This document shows positions 59,756 through 64,000 of a stretch of 64,000 nt of DNA, piece by piece. The stretch is from Cladorhizidae sp. MBARI D1340-BT2 (lineage: Eukaryota; Porifera; Demospongiae; Poecilosclerida; Cladorhizidae). The notes under the pieces are model-generated. The model searched no databases, was not told where the DNA came from, and saw only the letters and a list, made by a program, of their open reading frames with translations. Made by a program: the position numbers and the translations under genes. Within the stretch, counting starts at the first letter, position 1, and each line of letters begins with the position of its first letter. The DNA lies in contig JAQNBH010000002.1 of the NCBI GenBank assembly GCA_028752905.1, positions 16,354,390-16,418,389 on the forward strand. The letters are read 5' to 3'.

Positions 59756-61907
59756 TAAAGTACATATAATAGTAAGTGTCCATGGGTGCTTAACCTTCCT
59801 CCTAATAGAGTTTGCTACTGGGTGGGTGCTTGCACCATGAAGCTTCACCATTTATTACAAGTGGCGCATGCCTATCTTCATGTGTTCATTTGCGATGAAC
59901 TTGGAAAAATTCCTTGACAATAGAGGATTTGCTGAATATACTCCTTACTTGAGCTATTGCTTCAGGTCTTTAACTTAATTATATACCATCCAAGTCAGCA
60001 AAGGACTGTCTGTCACTGCTATCCTTCTAGTCAGCTTTGCATACAACTTGGACAAAATCAATACAGCCTGTGCACTTACTACATGTGCCCTGCCCAATGC
60101 TAGATGTCTACTGGGCATGCTCGTGGAGTTTGACTACGTACTCGATGCTAATTGATTGGGGGGGGTGGGGGGGGGTGGTACATTCTCTGTATTGGTTTAA
60201 CCCGTTTCCAAGTTATAACTCATTTTGGCAATCTCTTTGTCATCCAAAATGTGGCTTCAGCCAATTTTACCTCACACCTTGAATCTTTTAACTAAGGTAA
60301 GTAAACTCAGTCTCTGTGAATGTATCTCTGTATCTATTTACTTGACTACCAGAAGACTCCAAATTTCCCAATGCATTCCAGCAACTAATCTGTTTCTCGG
60401 TTCAATATAAATGCAATTAACAAGCTTGTGTATGTGCAGTATCCAGTTGTGCTGAGCTGAGCCAGCACGAAGCTGCATGTTTTTGGCACCAAAAAATGAC
60501 AAGTAGAAGTTTATTCTTGTGTCAATATTTAGCAGCTCAGACCTTCAGGTAATTACTTATGATGCATGCATCCATTGAATGCATAATTATGCATGTGTAT
60601 ATATGTACACCTGAAATAAGTGTGGTAGATAATGACACCTGTGATTGGTTAGTTTTGCAACTGAGTAACTTTTTGTAAGTGGTTACCAAATATATAACAA
60701 AAAGTTTGGTTTTGTTTTTAAACAAAAAACAACAGCATTTGATTGTCTAGTAAAGAAGAAATTAAGGCAAGAATTTACCAATGTAGACCACAAGTATTCA
60801 TAGGACACTTTTCCTATTTTATAACGAAGACCAATATTATACTAATTTATGATGCGTCATTGTAGTCTACATTGGTAAATTCTTTTCTCATTTTTTAAAT
60901 ATTTTTTTGGTCTTGTAATAAAATGACAATAAAAGACAACCAATTATAATATTATTAACAGCTATTACTATATATTAACAACATACCAACAACAAAAACT
61001 AGGAGTGACAAACATATATAATTAACAATATATGTAACTAGAATACAACATAAAAATAACAAAGGATTAACAAATATATAATAAATAAATACAAACATGA
61101 ACTAACAACAAGTTAGCAATAAAAACAACAATAATATAATAATAACACAATAAAAGTAGGTTGAGTAACAGAACCACATAAGCATGTCATGAGCAGTGTT
61201 TTTTTTGTTTGCTTGTATATATATACCAGTCAAAAGTCAAATATCTTGCTTGCTGTTTGACCTCCCATTTCCCCTGCATGTGGTAGTCTGAAAAACCTTT
61301 GTGCTCGTAACATGGTGAGGCAGGTCTGTTACACTTCCCTTTGAATGGGAAGGTGTTACAGGCAATGTGGATTTATTAAAGTGATCAGGACACCGTTTTA
61401 AAGGGAGTATACATGTTACCAGTTTACAAACTTACTAGCTTTCATAAGTTATACCATTGGAAAGCTTTTGAAACAAGCTATCCCCAAATAAAAATTAATT
61501 ATGAAGGTTATTTTTTCCCACCTACCCCACACCCCCTAATATTAGGTAGGCTCTTATAAATCTTAAATATTTATATTTGTGTTCTACATTTGGTAAATGT
61601 TCGTTTTGTTAATTTTTTGACAAGTTATTCCTATGTAAATAAGACATATTTAGTAGTATACGTATGTATTAATAAGCATACCATAAATGATTTCTGTTAT
61701 TGTTCTTTTGTTTTTTAAATATCAGTGTCCAATTTAAACAGGTTAGATGGAAGGCTCTATTACAAGTTCTACCAGCCGGGATAGTGCTCAATCACATTAG
61801 AGAGGAGCTACTAACTTTATCACTCGCGTTCAAAATTTCGCCATTAAGCTACCCACATGGTGGACCAATGGAGGTGTAAAATACACGATGATTTTCTCAA
61901 GCAACTT
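59756..61907. other. unassigned AT-rich DNA
   Basis: Short open frames only and no recognisable domain. Inverted phrases ACCAATGTAGAC (60778) and GTCTACATTGGTAAATTC (60871) bracket about 90 bases, perhaps a small inverted-repeat element. (AACA)-rich text lies near 60960-61150. Confidence 0.35.
60762..60890. mobile_element. possible small inverted-repeat element
   Basis: GAATTTACCAATGTAGAC on the left pairs with GTCTACATTGGTAAATTC on the right, exact over 18 bases. The element is about 125 bp with no coding capacity. Confidence 0.5.
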
Positions 61908-62117
61908 ATGGGATGTATCAATGTCACATGACTTATGGGATGTGTCAATGTCACATGACTTATGGGATGTATCAATGTCACATGACTTATGGGATGTGTC
62001 AATGTCACATGCCTTATGGGATGTATCAATGTCACATGACTTATGGGATGTGTCAATGTCACATGACTTATGGGATGTATCAATGTCACATGACTTATGG
62101 GATGTATCAATGTCACA
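61908..62117 (+). repeat. 27-bp minisatellite, about 8 copies
   Basis: The unit is ACTTATGGGATGTATCAATG followed by TCACATG, with GTGTCAATG alternating. Multiple frames are open because 27 is divisible by three. Confidence 0.95.
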
Positions 62118-62129
62118 TAAGTCTTTGCA

Positions 62130-62220
62130 TCTCATTATTCCTGATGAAGGCTTGAGCATCCAGCCAAAACCTTGGGTAAGTAAATTTTAAATTGATTATA
62201 TCGAGAAAGTTATTCTTTCT
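62130..62220 (+). mobile_element. half copy of CTGATGA foldback family
   Basis: CTCATTATTCCTGATGAAGG, CTTGAGCATCCAGCC, AAAACC, then AATTGATTATATCGAGAAAG. The stem base changes to GGCT/AGCC, keeping pairing. Confidence 0.6.
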
Positions 62221-62664
62221 CTAATAATGTCAGATTATGGATATAAAAGGAGCTCCATAAAATGTTAGTTCTACTACCAAAGCACAGTATATGCAAGAAG
62301 GAATTATGTGTGCGGTGTAGATGAGTTTTCAATAAATGCAAGCAGATATCCAATAAAAACTCACCCCACAGCAAACACAGATTATATATCCACAAAATTC
62401 CATAATGCGTGCACAGAGCTTTATCTTGTACGTGAAAAAATTGGCAGGAAGAGGTGCAGTGAGTGGAATAGGCAGCTTTAATTGCACTAAAGATGGATGA
62501 AACAAAACGGCTTAGCTGCCAGCAATACTATCAATGGCATACACAAATTTGTTCAAATGTCTGTAGGTGAGTAAAAGGTTTTTGTTAAAGACATGAAATT
62601 ATGTAGACAGAAGATTACATTCCACAAACATTCTGCATGGATGTCGTCTGGCACCATTACTGAC
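62221..62664. other. unassigned, probably intronic
   Basis: No gene or repeat is recognised between the foldback half copy at 62130-62220 and the exon candidate at 62665-62977. Confidence 0.3.
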
Positions 62665-62977
62665 CTCTCATCTCAGCCGTCCTGTGTATATAAATAGCAG
62701 CTGTGAACAATTTTATGGAAGATAGACTACCAGCAATAAGTTCAGGTTCCATGTCCTGAAATATATAGCCATCTATGTTCAGTGGTTCATTTTTGTGTAT
62801 GATGCATCTTGTCTCTCTCAGCATATGTACTGATCCTGTTTCTGTACTTTTTGTGAGGTTATGCAATGCAATGTATATTGTAAACCTGTCATTATTGGCC
62901 ATCATATCACCTTCCTCATTGCTATCCCAGAAATATTGACTTCCATAGCCAATCTTAACCTTCATCAGATCGATCCA
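62665..62977 (-). CDS. candidate internal exon, unknown protein
   Basis: The strong acceptor GGCTATTTTCTTTGTAG precedes 62977, and the donor AGAG|GTCAGT follows 62665. The 313-bp exon is open for 104 codons: WIDLMKVKIGYGSQYFWDSN, ...DRFTIYIALHNLTKSTETG, ...NIDGYIFQDMEPELIAGSLS, ...AAIYIHRTAEM. Composition and splice sites look like a genuine gene. I do not recognise the family; nothing indicates a membrane segment. It would continue on the minus strand in both directions, with possible upstream exons at 63371-63690. Confidence 0.55.
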
Positions 62978-63218
62978 CTACAAAGAAAATAGCCTTCATC
63001 CACAACAACAACCTCAGTTGTCGAGCATTGAATTTCTGTTTTTCTTGTTGTGTCATGCTATACAATTTTTAACCGAAGCCTATGCCAACTCGAGCTTCCA
63101 GTGAGGTATGGTTATCCATAATAGAGTTTGTCCACTTACATGTGCTACATCATCTATCAAGAGCAAATATGCTGGTCTGCTTTGTCTTACTTTCTCAAGT
63201 ACATGTAGTGTCTCTTAC

Positions 63219-63256
63219 AGGGCTGGGGCTGGGGCTGGGGCTAGGGCTAGGGCTAG
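63219..63256 (+). repeat. (GGGGCT/GGGCTA) hexamers
   Basis: Three GGGGCT units then three GGGCTA units, the same hexamer family as at 57778. Confidence 0.9.
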
Positions 63257-63370
63257 AGGTCTGTGTCATTGGATTTTAAATTGTGTTCATTCAACTTCCC
63301 ATAATGTTTTCCATTGTTATTGGTTTGTTCTGTTTATGTTGTGGTGCATTGAATTGTCTACTATTATACT

Positions 63371-63690
63371 ATTACAGAGTTAGTGGTAAGTCAAGAGGTA
63401 TTTCCCCCCGTACATGAAGTGCTCACTGTTCATGTCGTTGGCATAGTCCCCTGAGTTTGTCTGCGGCTGAAAAAAACTAAATCTGCCCTGAAACCTTACC
63501 CTTCTATCCACATGCATGTGTTGCAATACGCCTTTGTTACTTCCCATTTTGGAACCTTCCATCGTCCTTGTCCATCACTGTGAACCCATATGTGTTCCCT
63601 CGTGATGTCCATTTACCCACATCCATCTGCATAAATAATTGGTCGAGTCTTAGTCCATATTTTCTGGAGGTATGTCTCTTTTCAATTAGT
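63371..63690 (-). CDS. ambiguous exon-like region
   Basis: Two minus-strand frames look protein-like. One (near 63660-63540) reads GLRLDQLFMQMDVGKWTSRG then NTYGFTVMDKDDGRFQNGK. Another (near 63625-63510) reads MDITREHIWVHSDGQGRWKV then YCNTCMWIEG followed by a GTAAGG donor. A third downstream reads RFSFFQPQTNSGDYANDMNS. They could be parts of the same gene as 62665-62977, possibly with a frameshift, but the correct reading cannot be chosen by eye. Confidence 0.3.
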
Positions 63691-64000
63691 TTTTGTTGTT
63701 TATATTCTTAACATTTTTTATATGAAAATCCAATTTCTTTCAAACACTTCAAAAGAAATCGTCCTGCAGAAAAGACTCCTTCTTGCTCACTTCCTTAAAA
63801 TACTGTACTCAGTTTTAGGTACTTTCATCAGTAATGATATATTTGCACTATTCGTCGTATTGCTTCCCATCAAATGGGTCTAGGTTAATATGTATTCTCG
63901 ACTTAGGTGTCAGAAAGGTATAATCTGATGGCACTGACTTTGTTATCCTTATTTATCCTGTTTTCTTTGGTAGTCTGTCATCGAGTATCTACCCAGGCTT

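Noticed and set aside
61830..62190. Repeat proteins on both strands around the 27-bp array
   Set aside because: Unit length divisible by three keeps all frames open; no start context or domain.

Overview
This window looks like animal (metazoan) nuclear DNA from a small-genome marine invertebrate. A demosponge or a similar early-branching lineage is my best guess, but this is inference. The support is: intron-like splice signals, no bacterial operons, metazoan transposon families (Merlin, hAT, a Tc1-like scrap, several non-LTR retrotransposons, a solo LTR), a family 61 glycosyltransferase, and a very heavy load of minisatellites. A 100-base N run at 54359-54458 shows it is a draft assembly.

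Layout. 1-5.5 kb: a nested foldback (inverted-repeat) element, a 37-bp minisatellite and AT-rich DNA. 5.95-8.09 kb and 14.09-15.88 kb: two diverged copies of one duplicated block; copy 1 carries a 169-bp mobile insertion with a 12-bp target duplication, and copy 2 keeps the empty site. 8.2-11.2 kb: a minus-strand GT61 glycosyltransferase gene split by a 1,530-bp Merlin DNA transposon with a perfect 8-bp target duplication. 11.5-14 kb: decayed transposase remnants. 15.9-23.3 kb: a nest of related non-LTR retrotransposons whose C-terminus looks like a restriction-like endonuclease, each bordered by long (TTA)n tracts, plus a 399-bp solo LTR inside the same kind of tract. 23.6-25.9 kb: a broken hAT transposon. 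27-49 kb: mostly minisatellites (units of 31, 31, 43, 42, 23, 31, 45, 82, 69, 67 and 41 bp) with a few exon-like islands. 50-51.2 kb: a CA/TGCATG simple repeat. 52-59.5 kb: exon candidates, a 319-bp tandem duplication and two LINE remnants, one carrying an in-frame 54-bp amplification of its own reverse-transcriptase segment. 60-64 kb: mostly unassigned, with one good exon candidate.

No complete, intact, recognisable host gene is present. The best host locus is the interrupted GT61 gene; its signal anchor, stem and catalytic region lie on the two sides of the Merlin insertion. Most of the remaining biology is mobile DNA: retrotransposons tied to TTA microsatellites, and a dispersed foldback family whose centre carries a CTGATGA-hairpin-GAAA motif like a hammerhead ribozyme core. 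That family appears to have seeded two or three of the tandem arrays.
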